Assembly (NCBI GenBank): GCA_019614645.1
Contig: JABWDB010000008.1
Location: 10,378,501-10,442,500 of the forward strand
Source of the DNA: Stratiolaelaps scimitus
Taxonomy: Eukaryota > Arthropoda > Arachnida > Mesostigmata > Laelapidae
Direction: 5' to 3'
DNA length: 64,000 bases
In this document: positions 1 to 11,900 of the stretch, piece by piece
Numbering within the stretch: the first letter of the stretch is position 1
Layout: the number at the start of each line of letters is the position of its first letter
The notes under the pieces: generated by a model
Databases searched by the model: none
Seen by the model: only the letters and a program-made list of their open reading frames with translations
What the model was told of the DNA's origin: nothing
Made by a program: the position numbers and the translations under genes

Positions 1-2286
1 GTAACAGCAACAGAGGTTTCGAGATGAGAAGGTGCTACGACAGACGTGCTCGCAATACATATGAAACAGGCAGCGATTATAGCTACTCATGACTCGTTCT
101 TGCTTCCAAGAACAAGAGAGATCTTTCGAGATTTATCCTGCATCTCTCTACTTTGTGTCTTTACCATTCGAGGTGCCACTGCACCGCCTAGCCGTTCCGC
201 TCAGACAAGCGACCTGCCCCATAGAGCTATTATACATATCTATCTAGCATACACTCTAAACAGCAACAACAGCCGCCGCCGCCGCAGCAAAAGCCGCGGC
301 GCCCGTGAGACAAGAGTAGCCGGCAGTCGCATTAGAAACAGCGTTGCTGTTTCAGCCCCTTACACAGCTCGAGGCTGCGGCTCGTGTTGAGGCAGCGACT
401 CAACTCCGACTAGTCATTCTCTCATTGCCGTACAGCAGCAGCAGCGACATCATAATACGACAATACGACAATGCGGCCATGGAGGCCATGCGGTGGCGGC
501 GGCGGCGGCGGCCAATATAGCCAGATATATAAATATGTCCGTCTGTGTTGTCGGTGTGCCGTACTCTCGTCTATATATTTAGAATGGATCTATGTAGGTA
601 GGTAGGTGGGTAGAAATAGCGGATCTCCCCGTCTATATTTAGCCCAAACAAGCCGGCAGTAAATAAGTACACGGTATAGCGCGCGGGCCGACATACGGAC
701 ACAAAACCTCCGTCAGCCATCGAGAGGGAGATATAATAGACACTCACAGCCTGGCAAACACCACCGCCCTGTAAGAACCAAACACCGCCGCAGCCGTCTC
801 GCTGCAGGTCGCTAGCATCGCATCGACAGATACAAACACAGATGGAGGAGGGGCTGGTGGCCGCTGAACGGCTGTGTAAGGGCCCCGCACGCGGCCGTCA
901 GCGCAACGACGCCATACGAAGGAACTGGACCACCGAGCGAGAAACGTGAGCGGTAGTCAGGGAGACAGAGAGGGAGAGAGATAGAGAGAGATTGTGATAG
1001 CGCAAGAGAGGTCGGAGAAAGAGGAGGAGATCATGTAGACACTTGGGTCGGCCTCTGCTAAAGCGATGTCTACTGACGCTGGTTGGTTCCGGCTCTAGCG
1101 GCCAAGGCGCTATGCATCATATCACTGTCCACCGCTAACAACACTGTACATGTGTACGAGTGGTGAGCGAACCTGCTGAAGAGATATAGGAAGAAAGAGT
1201 GTAGGGGGTGGTATGTACAGCCTTTGGTGTATCGAGGAGGAGGAGGAGGCAAGCCGCAGAAGGAATAGCAGCAGCAGACGCTGCTGCTGAAAGTCTGGCT
1301 GTACAGCTGTATACAGCAGCTAGCCGCACTGCTACTAAATGCTACGAGTGATGCTGCCGCTGGTTTTGTCTTCGAGGAACACAAAGCCTAAACAGTGAAC
1401 TGAATACTCGATCGTGGTCGGTCCGTCTAACCAACATTAGCAGCGAACTGAATGGTCCCAACTTCGCCTTGCATACGGTGTTGCTGAAGCAATCACCGCT
1501 TCTTGAAAATCACCTTTCTGCTGCAGTGGCGGGCAGCGTCAGCCGGTGGCTCATGCTGTGACTTAGCTAGATCAATCCTTGGTACCGACTACCACAGCTG
1601 CTGCTATGCTCATTGCTGTCGCTGAACCATTGTAGTAATGGTGGTTATTGTGGCGGTGTTCGTGTTTCTAGGCACTGCCAACGGGGTAACGTTACACATA
1701 AGATCGTACCGAGGTGTGTGCGGTATCCCAGCGGGTCCCTCTTGCTCGGCCAGCGGCCAGATGAGCCATGGGGTGGACGAGTGTGAGTTGGGCAATCGGC
1801 AAAAGGAGAAGCCTAGGCGACGCGATGCGACGCATCGCCAGACGACTCATTCTATGGTACCGAGTGCGCTCTATACAACAAGTACATAGCGTGTACATGC
1901 AAATCAATTTGTACTTGACGCCCAGCGACATCGCTGAGTGGGCAGTCAAACGGGCCGGTAAGCTTGGACGACGACGACGATTAGAGCGCAAAGCGTCTTG
2001 CGTTTGTGTCCAATACTATCACGTTAAATGATCGAACCGCGGTGGCTGGCGGTGACAGCACTGTCGCGTTAACAGCGGCTGTGACGGCGCTCCAATTCAT
2101 TAGAATATTTAACAGACGACTAGTTCGACTGCCTCTGCGCTCGAACTTTCGATAATCACAGCAGTACTTTCTTGCCATATACTAGTTGCCTGTTATATAT
2201 ATATATATATATATATATATGATCATTTTATATCTAGCAAACGAACGGTGTTAACTAATAAAGCAATCAATAAATACCTTTTACGT

Positions 2287-2323
2287 TTTTCGGGCTGACT
2301 CTAACGCAACATTTAACGTCCAC
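2287..2323 (-). repeat. Dispersed 37-bp repeat, copy 1
   Basis: On the minus strand this reads GTGGACGTTAAATGTTG, then CGTTAGAGTCAGCCCGAAAA. It is one of seven copies sharing the pattern ACGTTAAATGTTGGCTGAGAGTCAGCCCGAAAA, given here as overlapping pieces ACGTTAAATGTTGGCTGAGA and GAGTCAGCCCGAAAA. The hairpin arm GGCTGA is damaged in this copy. Confidence 0.65.
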
Positions 2324-2548
2324 GAAATTGTTTTTTTTTGCATCAACAAAATACCTGCTGCCGCTGCTGCTAGGCCTCTACGCGGTACTACTACTACAGT
2401 TTTGAGGTGGTACTTAACATTGCAGTTTGATGCAATAGATAGGATTCAGTTTAGTCGTTTACCGGGAGAGACGAATTCGAATTGGGTTTAGTTTATGAAG
2501 TCGGATACTCGGTGAAATGAATGATGATATATATATATATATACATAT

Positions 2549-2605
2549 AAAACGCGTGATACACTTATTATATATATATAAATATATAAGTGTATCACGC
2601 GTTTT
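2549..2605. repeat. Perfect 20-bp inverted repeat with AT-rich loop
   Basis: Left arm 2549-2568 (AAAACGCGTGATACACTTAT) and right arm 2586-2605 are exact reverse complements, separated by 17 bases of TA-rich sequence. A TA microsatellite (2527-2543) lies just outside the left arm. The arms carry an AACGCGT core. No coding or transposase signal is nearby. It could be a small fold-back element or a site prone to cruciform formation. Confidence 0.85.
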
Positions 2606-4007
2606 TCATTCAAGCACCGGCGATTAGAGGCCCACTATGAGATCGCTCATACATTGGCAGTTGCGAAGCGCGACGCCACTTTGGAGTCTATAGGCAAGCC
2701 TCACCTGACCAAACTTCTAACCACAAATGCCGGTGGTCACCGACAACCTCGTCGAGCATGTTATGCAATTAATCGTATGACACATACGTCGACAGTCTAG
2801 CGTAAACGTTAAATAGTTAACGATGTAAGAGGCGATGATATATTAATGACCTATAGAATTTCCCACCGTACAAGGTAGAGCGGAGAACTGAATAGCATTT
2901 ATATTTCTATCAAAAAAAAAAGACAACGTAGATTTTCCCCACTTCGAGACCAAGGACATTCAGGTGTCGGTTGCGAAGCACTTCACATGCATTCAGCGGT
3001 TTGGCCTACGAAAGTGTGCTACTCATTACGGTCAGAGTGACTGGTAGTAGTAGTAGTGATAGTAAAATTCGTATGTCTTACAACGTAATTATGGAGCCGT
3101 GTCGAAGGGGAGATGCTGCTCTAGTTCGTCTTTAATAATCGTCGTCTTATACAGTAACGGTGCTGGGCCAAATAGGCGGAGTAGGTAAAAGAACGCATTG
3201 CTTTTGAGAAGACGACAAGTCGGTCGTTGCCAGCCTGGCTAACCTATTATGGCGCAATGATCGTAAAAAAAATCTAAGCAACGAATTTGTGTTAGAGATA
3301 TGCTAAGCCGGTTCATTCATCGAGTTGGAAAGAACTCGTCGAGTTGAATTAGAATTAGAGCATACAATCATTTACCCAAGCCCCGGGGCGCGTGGAGAAA
3401 TTCAGCGGCTAGTCTATGAGTATGAAGGTGATGTAAGATTATGATCTGCCTACTTCAAGTGGTTTTTTTGTCGAACTATTAATCCTGACACAGAATACGT
3501 TGAGCTTTCCGGAAGCATTTAGTTGCGAGGAGAGCCTTGTAGTAAGTTAGCAATTGTTAGTACTCGCGGGAATTAGGGGGCGGCAGTCGCGAAGGGAAAC
3601 AGCTTGCGTTCACGACAAATTTAGACCTTACACGATCAGACGTGATCGCGAGCTATTCTTAAATTGCAGCGTACGGGTGGAGTTCGCCTCTGCCGCCGTT
3701 CAGAATGAAAATACTGTCTCCTCTGTGAGATGTACGTGGCACACGTCATAAGCAGCACTGACCTACGATTCACTTGGCGTGATTAAATACAATTAGTTGA
3801 AAGCGATATTAAGTATACAGGTCACCTGTATCTAGGTTGCAGCTTTCACTCAGCAACATTTAGGAGGTAGGGCAACTAACTCTATGCGGAACCGCATGAG
3901 AAATGGCTCATGTTTCGACCGAGGGAGGTGCGAGCCGTGGAACGTATATGTGAACTATTAGCGTTGGAAAACCGAAACTGACAAAAATAGTCAGGGGTAG
4001 CCGCGTA

Positions 4008-4260
4008 AATAACACCATCGGTGTTCTGCATCAAAATTAATAGCGAGATACAATAGCAAGCTATCTTTTATACAATTCCCTTATATGTCACGACACAGGA
4101 CTAGAACCTGCGGCCTCTGGCTTTTTATAGCCAGACACCACTCAGCCGACCAAGCCACCGCGCTGACGTTAAGCTGACGTACGTTAAGTATTGTATGAAA
4201 GATAGCTTGCTATTCATTCTCTCAAATTAATTTCAATGCAGAACTCCGATGGAGTTAAAT
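4008..4260. mobile_element. Fold-back (MITE-like) element with about 68-bp terminal inverted repeats and a tRNA-like core
   Basis: The left arm (about 4010-4077) and the reverse complement of the right arm (about 4191-4259) align over about 68 bases. The blocks TCTGCAT, AAATTAAT and AATAGCAAGCTATCTTT are shared, followed by TATACAAT in the left arm against CATACAAT in the right. The outer part of each arm is itself a small palindrome: AACACC-ATC-GGTGTT on the left, AACTCC-ATC-GGAGTT on the right. The central 110 bases contain a tRNA-like sequence on the minus strand. There is no coding capacity, so if mobile it is non-autonomous. No clear target-site duplication was seen. Confidence 0.72.
4091..4164 (-). 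pseudogene. tRNA-like sequence inside the fold-back element
   Basis: Read on the minus strand, this has an A-box-like D arm (GGCTTGGTCGGCTGAGTGG), an anticodon-type stem (CTGGC/GCCAG) with an eight-base loop TATAAAAA, and a T arm GCAGG-TTCTAGT-CCTGT that fits the B-box pattern. The acceptor stem is imperfect (about five of seven pairs) and the anticodon loop is one base too long, so the anticodon cannot be read with certainty. It is more likely a degraded tRNA or a tRNA-derived element than a working gene. Confidence 0.5.
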
Positions 4261-5172
4261 ACCTACAATTATCGTGCTAGTGCCTGTGCACTGTATTGTC
4301 GGCTTTGTGCTAACAGAAGTCCCAACTGAGAGATCATCCATTTTCGCCCTGCAGCAGCCGTCACAAACCAGCCACGTGGGTAAGACCAAGGTCAACTTCC
4401 CTACGCCGCTACCGGCGTAGAATAGCGTTGAGGCCTATGTTGAGCCACATTTACAATTGCCCTTTTAATTGTTATTACTGTTATCAATCCTAGTATGCTG
4501 AAATACTAGGCTTGGAACTCAGCTGAAATATGAAACAACAGGCTCAGTCGTGGAACGACTAGAGTTTTTCGTCACGACAGACCAGCCATATCAAGCTGGA
4601 TCAGATATTCAATTTCATCTGGTCACGATGGATCGCCGTGAGTAGGAAACGTCTCGGAGACGTCGCAGGCTAGCCCCAACAGGAACGAGTCCCGTCCCGA
4701 TTGTACCCTCGAAAAATAATGGCGGGTCCGGCTGATCTGGCCTCTACTAACCCGGTGAGATAGATAGTGAGTTTATTCTACTGCCTCATGATGAAGAGAC
4801 AGAGCTCGGAGAGGGCACCAAGAGAGGCCAAGGGTCCGACACAAAATGGACTCAGACACGACGACTTCTTGAAATCACCACCACCAGCACCACCATCGAG
4901 AAACCTGCGTTACATTTTCCACAGATAGAAGAGGCAGATTTTCTAGAGGTCGACCGAGACGACGATGCAGGGGCCAGCGTACACTTGGACATAATCGCTT
5001 CTGTTGTATTATGATTATTACTGTTATTAATAAATACTATTAGATTAATGTTATTAGTATTTTTGATACTGCGCAAAGAATGATTTTCCAACACGGTATG
5101 ATTCACATGCTACACGAACAGTGAAGTATACGTGAGTATTTGTGTGTGTGTTGATGAATAGGAATGATAATG

Positions 5173-5214
5173 TAAAAAAATGCATTAGACTTTAGTCTGA
5201 TAATGCATTTTTTG
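5173..5214. repeat. Inverted repeat (AAAAAATGCATTA arms)
   Basis: The sequence AAAAAATGCATTA, GACT, TT, AGTC, TGA, TAATGCATTTTTT folds into a stem of about 13 plus 4 base pairs with a small bulge. It lies 125 bases downstream of the CRTC exon 4 donor, in intron sequence. Its function is unknown. Confidence 0.75.
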
Positions 5215-5338
5215 TTCTATGTGAATCGAACGTTATTGTTAAAAATCCGTATTCTTTCAGGTATTGCATTACTGCGAAATGAAAAATTAACGAAAATTCT
5301 ACATCGTCATTAATGAAACCAAACAACTACCCACGTAC

Positions 5339-5438
5339 CTCAACGGTAATCCTGGGCGGCGACACCTGTGGGTTCGCCAGTCGGCCTGCTGTACAACTTG
5401 CATTGCTGCCGTTATGCAATGGTTGTTGCTGCTGCTGC

Positions 5439-5482
<44 letters not shown>

Positions 5483-5955
5483 TTGCTGGCCGGCGGAATC
5501 GGTGACGCCGTTGCCGGCACCGGCGGCCGAGGTGGCGCCTCCCGATCCACCGGCCGTCGTCACTGCCACAGCTACCGTTGGCTGGCGGACTGGCGAGCCC
5601 TGACAGTCGTGGAAATCGTGATAGTCGCTGTACACGCTCTCGGGAGAGCCGTCGAGACTCGTTACGCCAGACACGTGGCTCGATATTGCGTGCACACCAC
5701 CAACCATGGAACCTAGCGGGCCGTGCGTCGCGAAATGGAGATTGGTTAAGTCGGGCAGCGACCCGGAATGGCCCATCGCCATCCCGCCAGGCGTCGCACT
5801 GCTGGGCGGTGGCGAGAGATGAGCTGGGCTGGGAGGTTGGGCATAGCCCATTGGACCCCGCGTCCCAACCTCGGCGGAACGCGGTCGGCACGGTGTCTGC
5901 TCGTCTGGGTAGAGACCCAGTTGCTGCATAACCTCCGATTGTGAGCACGAGTTCA
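5339..5955 (-). CDS. CRTC: CRTC coding exon 4 ([10 protein letters not shown] motif and polyglutamine)
   Basis: This exon codes residues 201-406; its first two bases complete a Val codon. The acceptor is GGATTTCAG and the donor is [19 protein letters not shown] (Ser at about residue 266) is the second conserved CRTC phosphorylation motif, equivalent to mammalian Ser275. It follows a proline/serine-rich stretch ([14 protein letters not shown]) typical of the central regulatory region. Residues 357-378 are an uninterrupted run of 22 glutamines coded by mixed CAG/CAA codons (5423-5488). The exon then ends ...[13 protein letters not shown]. Glutamine runs are common in insect CRTCs. The conserved acidic carboxy terminus is not in this exon. 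Confidence 0.92.
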
Positions 5956-8900
5956 CTGAAATCCGAAATAAAATGAAAAACCATAATGAAGAAACGGCGA
6001 TGAGCATAAAACAGTAAGAACGGAACAATGAGAGCCAATAGCGCGACAACAAAATGGCAACGGATGAGCGACGGTGCGATGCCGTGGATCTTATAGAAAC
6101 ACGTACTGAATGGATACGAACTGCGTTGATTTCATCTGTCAGTCCCTCGAATACTGAAGCGCGAAGGTTGAGATTTGAAAAGAAAACCTGGTAGAGAAAT
6201 TGGTTAAGAAACGATTATCATTCGGAGCGAGAGGAGGTTAATATAATATATAAAAAAGCTTAACATACTGCTATTACAGAAACACTGTAGACCAAATGGT
6301 GGAAGTTGGCAAAAAAGTCCGATAATAATAATAATAACAATAGCAATAATATGGAGGATTCTAAGATATATATATATATATATATGGCACTTGCGTAATT
6401 TGACAACCAACAACATCTGCGCGTGTTTTGAGAACAAATACAAAATATTAACAAGCAAATAAGAAACTCAGCTTCCTCAAAAAATTTCGACATACACACC
6501 ACGTCTATCGACGTCCGCCACCCGCCAGACAACCCAACCCTTGTGGGGTACCCATCCAGAATAGCAGACTTGATTTTCACCATCTGCAGTTGCTTGTCTG
6601 CCACATAATGGTATCAGAAATTGATTAGGCTGTCAGTGGCCATCAGAACACCAATATCGACTATCACTTCCTTGCGATCGTACGCTGGCTAGCAACGTGA
6701 CAGCAACGTCACGCCGTGCGCCCCGATCGGTTGTCACCTGAGCAGGCAGAGTCACCTGTGGCTTATAAAGCCACCGCCACCACGGCCACACGGTCAGCAA
6801 GACCATCAGCATGAGGCACTTGTTATGGTGGCCGTCAAGAAGGGCAGTTATCATTTTTCGCTCCATTAGTGGACGCGCATAGCGTACACACACTTGATAG
6901 ACAGACATCATCACTTTGTCGTCGTCGTCGTCATGGCTTATGGTTATTTGGCGGGTGTGAGCTCATTTCTGGCCGCGAAAAACCAAGGCCACCACTAGAT
7001 ATTGCACGCAAACGGACGCTGCTGCGCCCTCTTGTTGTCTCGAAGGCCGCGCGCCCGCGATGTGGACAATCTCGTGTGATACCAGCCCCCACAGCGACTC
7101 CAACCACCACAGCGACTCCAACTATGACCACGACAACTCAAACAACGATCGCGATATTTAATCCTCTAACTATTTAGAACGTGTCGCAAGCGAACTCCGC
7201 ACGTAACCGCACGTTGACTGCTACTAGAACTATTATTACTGCTGTGACTATTGCAGCTACGGCAACCGCTACTGTTAATGAAACTCGTACTATCTACGTC
7301 GAGGTCGACTGAGATCGTTTAGCCGTGACGATACGAGCAATTCCTGTACGAAGCAAATCGATGAAATGTGCACGTGGAGGTCATGGAGTTGTTCTGCAGC
7401 TTCTGTTTCCCGTGCCGAATAGTCTCTCAAGGATGCCGCTCTACAAATTGATTTCATCCTATTTCGATGTCATACCCGGCGAGTTGTCGTACCCAGGTGG
7501 TAGCAACGCGACTCACTGATGTACCGACCGATAGAAGTTCGTATTTACATTACCCCTCTCGTCAGGAACAACGCACACAAATCTTCGCCCCTAAGTAGGT
7601 GACTTTCAGCGATCAAAATCGATTCGCCATTTGGTGATTTGAGCTGTATCCAATACTAACCGGTGCTTCTTCGATGCGACGGCGATGTCGCTGTTTGATG
7701 AAAGGGGGCATCTCTCGAAGGACTTTGGTTGATAGCGGAGTCCGAATTCGTTCTCCGCCAGTTCGAGTCATGGGGAAGAGGCAAGTAGTTGGACGATGAA
7801 TATGGTGACACGTCATACTGCAAACGAACAACAGCAACAAAAAAAAAATGTGCAAGATTAATAACAACGAGAATATCGAGCGTTAGAGAACATCGAAGCA
7901 GCTATTGCATTTCATCTTTTGGCCTTCGGCTAAATATCTAATTATCAGTAGACAATATATACGGGAATTATGAGTAGATAATTATTAATAGAAATTATTT
8001 ATCGATCGACAGTTCTCTTCAAAAGGAGAAGAAGAATCTTCCCAAGAAATATGGGGGGGGCAGACAGCTGAGCAAGAAGGCATAATAAAACTCTGTGCGA
8101 AGTCTATGAATGACAGAATTAAGGGCGAATTATGTCTTTTGAATTATTGCATTGCATCTCGTGCATTCGTCAACCCTGCACGATAACTTCGTCAGTAAGT
8201 TACAACTGCTATGGGGAACCACGCCACACTGTGCACGATGATACTCACTAGCAGCGGAACGAGATGGCTGCACACATGAATATTTCTTTTCGCTTTTAAA
8301 GCTAAAGTATTTCATTGCCGTAATGTTCAAGAGCTATTTTATACCAGTCAAGAGCTCACACACACACCACAGAGGCTCAACGAACGCCAGCGGACACGGT
8401 TAGAATTGAATCCCCTATAATTTCGTCGTTCTATAGTCCCGTTGAACAAATTGCTCGTGTCATTGTTGCCCATCGTATGGAACTATAATGTTATACTCTC
8501 ACATTGCCATTATATATATATTATTCCGATAAAAAAAACAATAATAACACCACGGGGCGTCATCTGAACACAACGGCAGGGTTTCACTCGAACTGTACCA
8601 AAAAGACTCCATAAACGCTTCCGGAAATTACAGCTCGTGTCTTGCGGTTACCAATAGCGATTCTTATGAAATATCGAAAATAGCATATAAATCGAGCGCG
8701 CTATCTCCACGCATTTATTACGTGGACCCAACAATAATGAGACATATATCGTCTTGCGCCGAATTTTTATCATGGCCAGTTTGAATTCAAATTTAGCGAG
8801 TAGTGAGACACAACAATTAGCAAGCAGGCAGCGCGAAAGCCGCTAGCACTCGGCTTTCGTTGGGCGTTCGAAATGGCAACCGGCGGACCAGGTCCGTCAG

Positions 8901-11900
8901 ACTTGCATTCTTAGAAGAAAAGTGTTAGGTTTATGTTTCAAGAGAATAAATGTCCAGCTATAACCACTAACCAAAGCACTAACCAAATCCCCCGAAGGTT
9001 GGTTAGTGTGCACGGCCATAATGCCTTGAGTCGACGACAGGTGTGCCGTTGGTGTGCGCAGTTTAGGCAAGATGACTGGACCACTAATGAACATCGAGGG
9101 CGCCCACCCCTTCACGAACGGATCGAGTTAATCGAAAAAGCTTTTGAGCAAACTAGAGCTTGGTCATTGACGACTTTGTTTGGTTGAAATTGGTGTGCCT
9201 CGTGGAACATATCGTCGAATTATTAAAAATAATCTGAGGATGCAGAGCAAAAGTGCAAAATGGGTTCCTCATTAACTCGGTCAACTGAAAATACGTGAGG
9301 AGTGTTCGCGAAACAATTTGAATATATATAGGCAGCAAAAGAGTTGCTTAGAGCATACCGTTGCAACGGACGAGACATGGGTCACTCTGTATAGGGGACC
9401 GGAAAAAGATCAAGTGAAACAGTGGCTACGACCAAATAGATTCGAGCCTAAAGTAATGATAGCACTTGACATGGATTTCAGCGGAATTTGCTGCTACGAA
9501 ATTTTGGGCCTAAAAGAAAAATGGACTTGACTCGATATCTTGAGTTCTTGAAGGGACCATGAATAATTGGCGTGGCGATAGGAAGCAGCGTATATATATA
9601 TATATATATACAAAACCTAATCTTGTCAGCCGTCCTCTATCTCAATATGATTATTCTCAAGAAGTATATTGAGCTTCAGCTCAACTTGACAAACATAATT
9701 TCAATAAGATAAAATGCCAAATTTTGTTTTTCTTAATCTACTACACAAAGAACGTCTCTGTTGATCTCATGATGCGAGTTTCGTGGCTTCGGATTCTACA
9801 AAGTTTGCTTATTCAGCAGCGTGTGCCGAACGTGGTACCGAAACGTCGACATTCAGTTCGATCGAACATTCTCCCAAAGGAAAAAAAAAGACAACATCCT
9901 TGTTACGTCAACCACTTTACTCTAGCGATGAGCGTTGAAATACCGTATGAGCAGTTCATGGCCTCTCTTCGAGAGACCTTAACATGCATAAGAAGGACAA
10001 ACAACAGGTCTGTGAAGAGCAGTCGTCCAGTAGCTGGCAGCAGTCGACCGGCTCCTCCCGTCCTGCCGATGAATAACTAACCCTCAGAACTTGTCCGCGT
10101 CAGCACAGGGTGGTTTATTCACACCTTGTTGGAGTCGAGTAACTCAATGGCCGCCAGGCAAGGACATCATGTCAGTTAGCATGAAGTGGGTAGACAACCC
10201 AGAGCCTGTGGTTATAATCGTTTTTATCGCCAATGGCGACACTTTGTGTTGGCTGAACGCCAAAACCGTGCCATTTTATTCGATGTGCTTTTTCGTCGAC
10301 TCTGATCTACCGTATCACGGGTTGGCTACGGAGGAGTCGTCCGTTGACTTCCTGACAGTGACACCAATACTCGAAGCCAAGCACAAAAACATGTTTACTT
10401 TTCCTCCCAACCAAGCGTGTCATGTAGCGGTAACGATAGGCCGAACACCAGCATGCGCAGTCCGTCTCGTCGGCTCGTTGATGTAATATCGTCGAATATT
10501 ACGACCGCAGCTGCGAGAGCTGTTAATTAGGGAGATAGCTAGAAACGGGTTGCGATCGCTTGATACGACCACTTCCCCCGTGATCTCCCTCACGGTACCC
10601 CGGCCGACGTGAGCACCCAATCTCGTGATGTCTCCCTCGCTCGCTCCCTATCTTGCTTTGCCTGTCTCATTCGTTCGACTGTGGACGTGGACAGCTGATC
10701 CTGCAAAGTGACAAGTCGACCCTGCCGTGCGCTGCACCCGCATCGGCGGAGCTTCAGACGCAGGCACGGTCACATAACAACAACGGGGGACGCCCCTGTG
10801 CTCGAGCTGTGATGAATTTCTAATTAGATTCGTACAAGTTTATGAGTTCGAGTAATTACAGGGGAGCATGAGTTAAGGAGCTGTAGGGTGTTAGCGGCCG
10901 CAGCCGAAGGACGGATTCAGCATGAGCGAGTATAGGCAAACAACCACTCCGAGAGATCGAGTGGCAGTGATGGAAAACACTGAGAAAGCGACGAGGGACC
11001 GGGGGGCGAGGCGCTAACGACAAGAGTCAAAGGGAGATCGAGATAGAGAGAGAGAGACCTACCCGCTGGTGTGAGCTGGCAGTTGCAGCTCTCTGCCGAT
11101 GGTGACTCCTCCCTCGGCCCGGGCTGACATCTCCACGCTTCATGCTCTCGAGGCTGTTGAGGGCGTCGGCGAGGTCGATCTGTGAGTCCCCTCTGCCGGG
11201 TCCGCTTCGCCGGGCGCCTTGGAGGCCGCCCTGAGCAGTGGTACCTTGAGCGACATTCGGTAGTGAGCCGCCACGGAACGCCCCCAATCCTCGAGGCTCG
11301 GGAATATTCAAAAGCGGACCAGCTGAGCCCCCGGAGCTACACGAGCCACCGCCTGAATCGGCGATACCTGGTGTTTTCGCACTAACCCCGGCGGATACGG
11401 CGGCTTTCGTCTCCTGCAAATCGATAGAGAGAGAGAGAGAGGGACAGGTAATGTAATTGAAAAACATAAAGCTCAATGTATATCTATGTAGTTATTCGTG
11501 ACATTGGTAACACTTGACGTCTCTAGTTGAACCTATTTGATTCAATCAAACAGAAGACCGTAGAAATAATCCTTCCATTGTACGTATAGACTTGAGAGAG
11601 GTGCGTTCGGACCTTAATGAACTCCCCCCTGAGAACATTCACAGCCTAGCGAGCTGGACCCGTTGAGGTCCAGCTCTAATAAAAAAGCAGCTGCATTACT
11701 TCCCTATTCGAACGAGCATATACTCATAACATCTACAATAGTTATTGCCAATATCGCACTGTATGCAGGAACTTGTTCCAAACTGCGGAGGCTGAGCTTA
11801 ATTTCCACCATCTGGATTACAGCCTCATCCGATTATAACACACGAACTGCACGACTAGGTCAAAGAGGAGGACCAGATACGACATACTGGAATTAGGCTC

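Larger units (their letters stand above)
1..5338. other. Non-coding stretch left of CRTC exon 4 (probably CRTC intron)
   Basis: No convincing exon was found on either strand. The sequence is of mixed composition, with CGG/CAG-rich pieces in the first 1.4 kb (for example 270-300 and 490-515), a GA-rich stretch at about 960-1030 and TA microsatellites at 2194-2220 and 2527-2543. It also holds hairpins at 2549-2605 and 5173-5214 and a fold-back element at about 4008-4260. It should contain or lead to the missing CRTC carboxy-terminal exon(s). I searched the minus strand by eye for the family ending (DGLHML-type motif) and did not find it. Confidence 0.6.
7818..11062. other. CRTC intron 2
   Basis: This 3.2 kb intron lies between exons 2 and 3. 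It holds the decayed mariner element (about 8860-9560), a nine-base hairpin (CGAAAGCCG at 8834-8842 with CGGCTTTCG at 8851-8859), and CACTAACCAA copies at 8965-8974 and 8977-8986 with an inverted copy at 8999-9008. There is also a TA microsatellite at 9591-9610. Two open frames on the plus strand at 9724-10080 and 10091-10486 (118 and 131 codons) match nothing I recognise and are not supported as genes. Confidence 0.8.

Noticed and set aside
4855..4990. Possible CRTC exon after ATAATACAACAG on the minus strand (open frame KRLCPSVRWPLHRR...)
   Set aside because: It begins in the right phase, but the sequence is unlike any CRTC region and the donor (GTTTCT) is poor.
5412..6038. Minus-strand 208-codon frame and plus-strand poly-Leu/poly-Cys frames over the same bases
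   Set aside because: Shadows of CRTC exon 4 created by the CAG repeat.
10091..10486. Plus-strand frame of 131 codons after the mariner remnant
   Set aside because: Reads smoothly but resembles no transposase end or other family known to me. Left as unsupported intron sequence.
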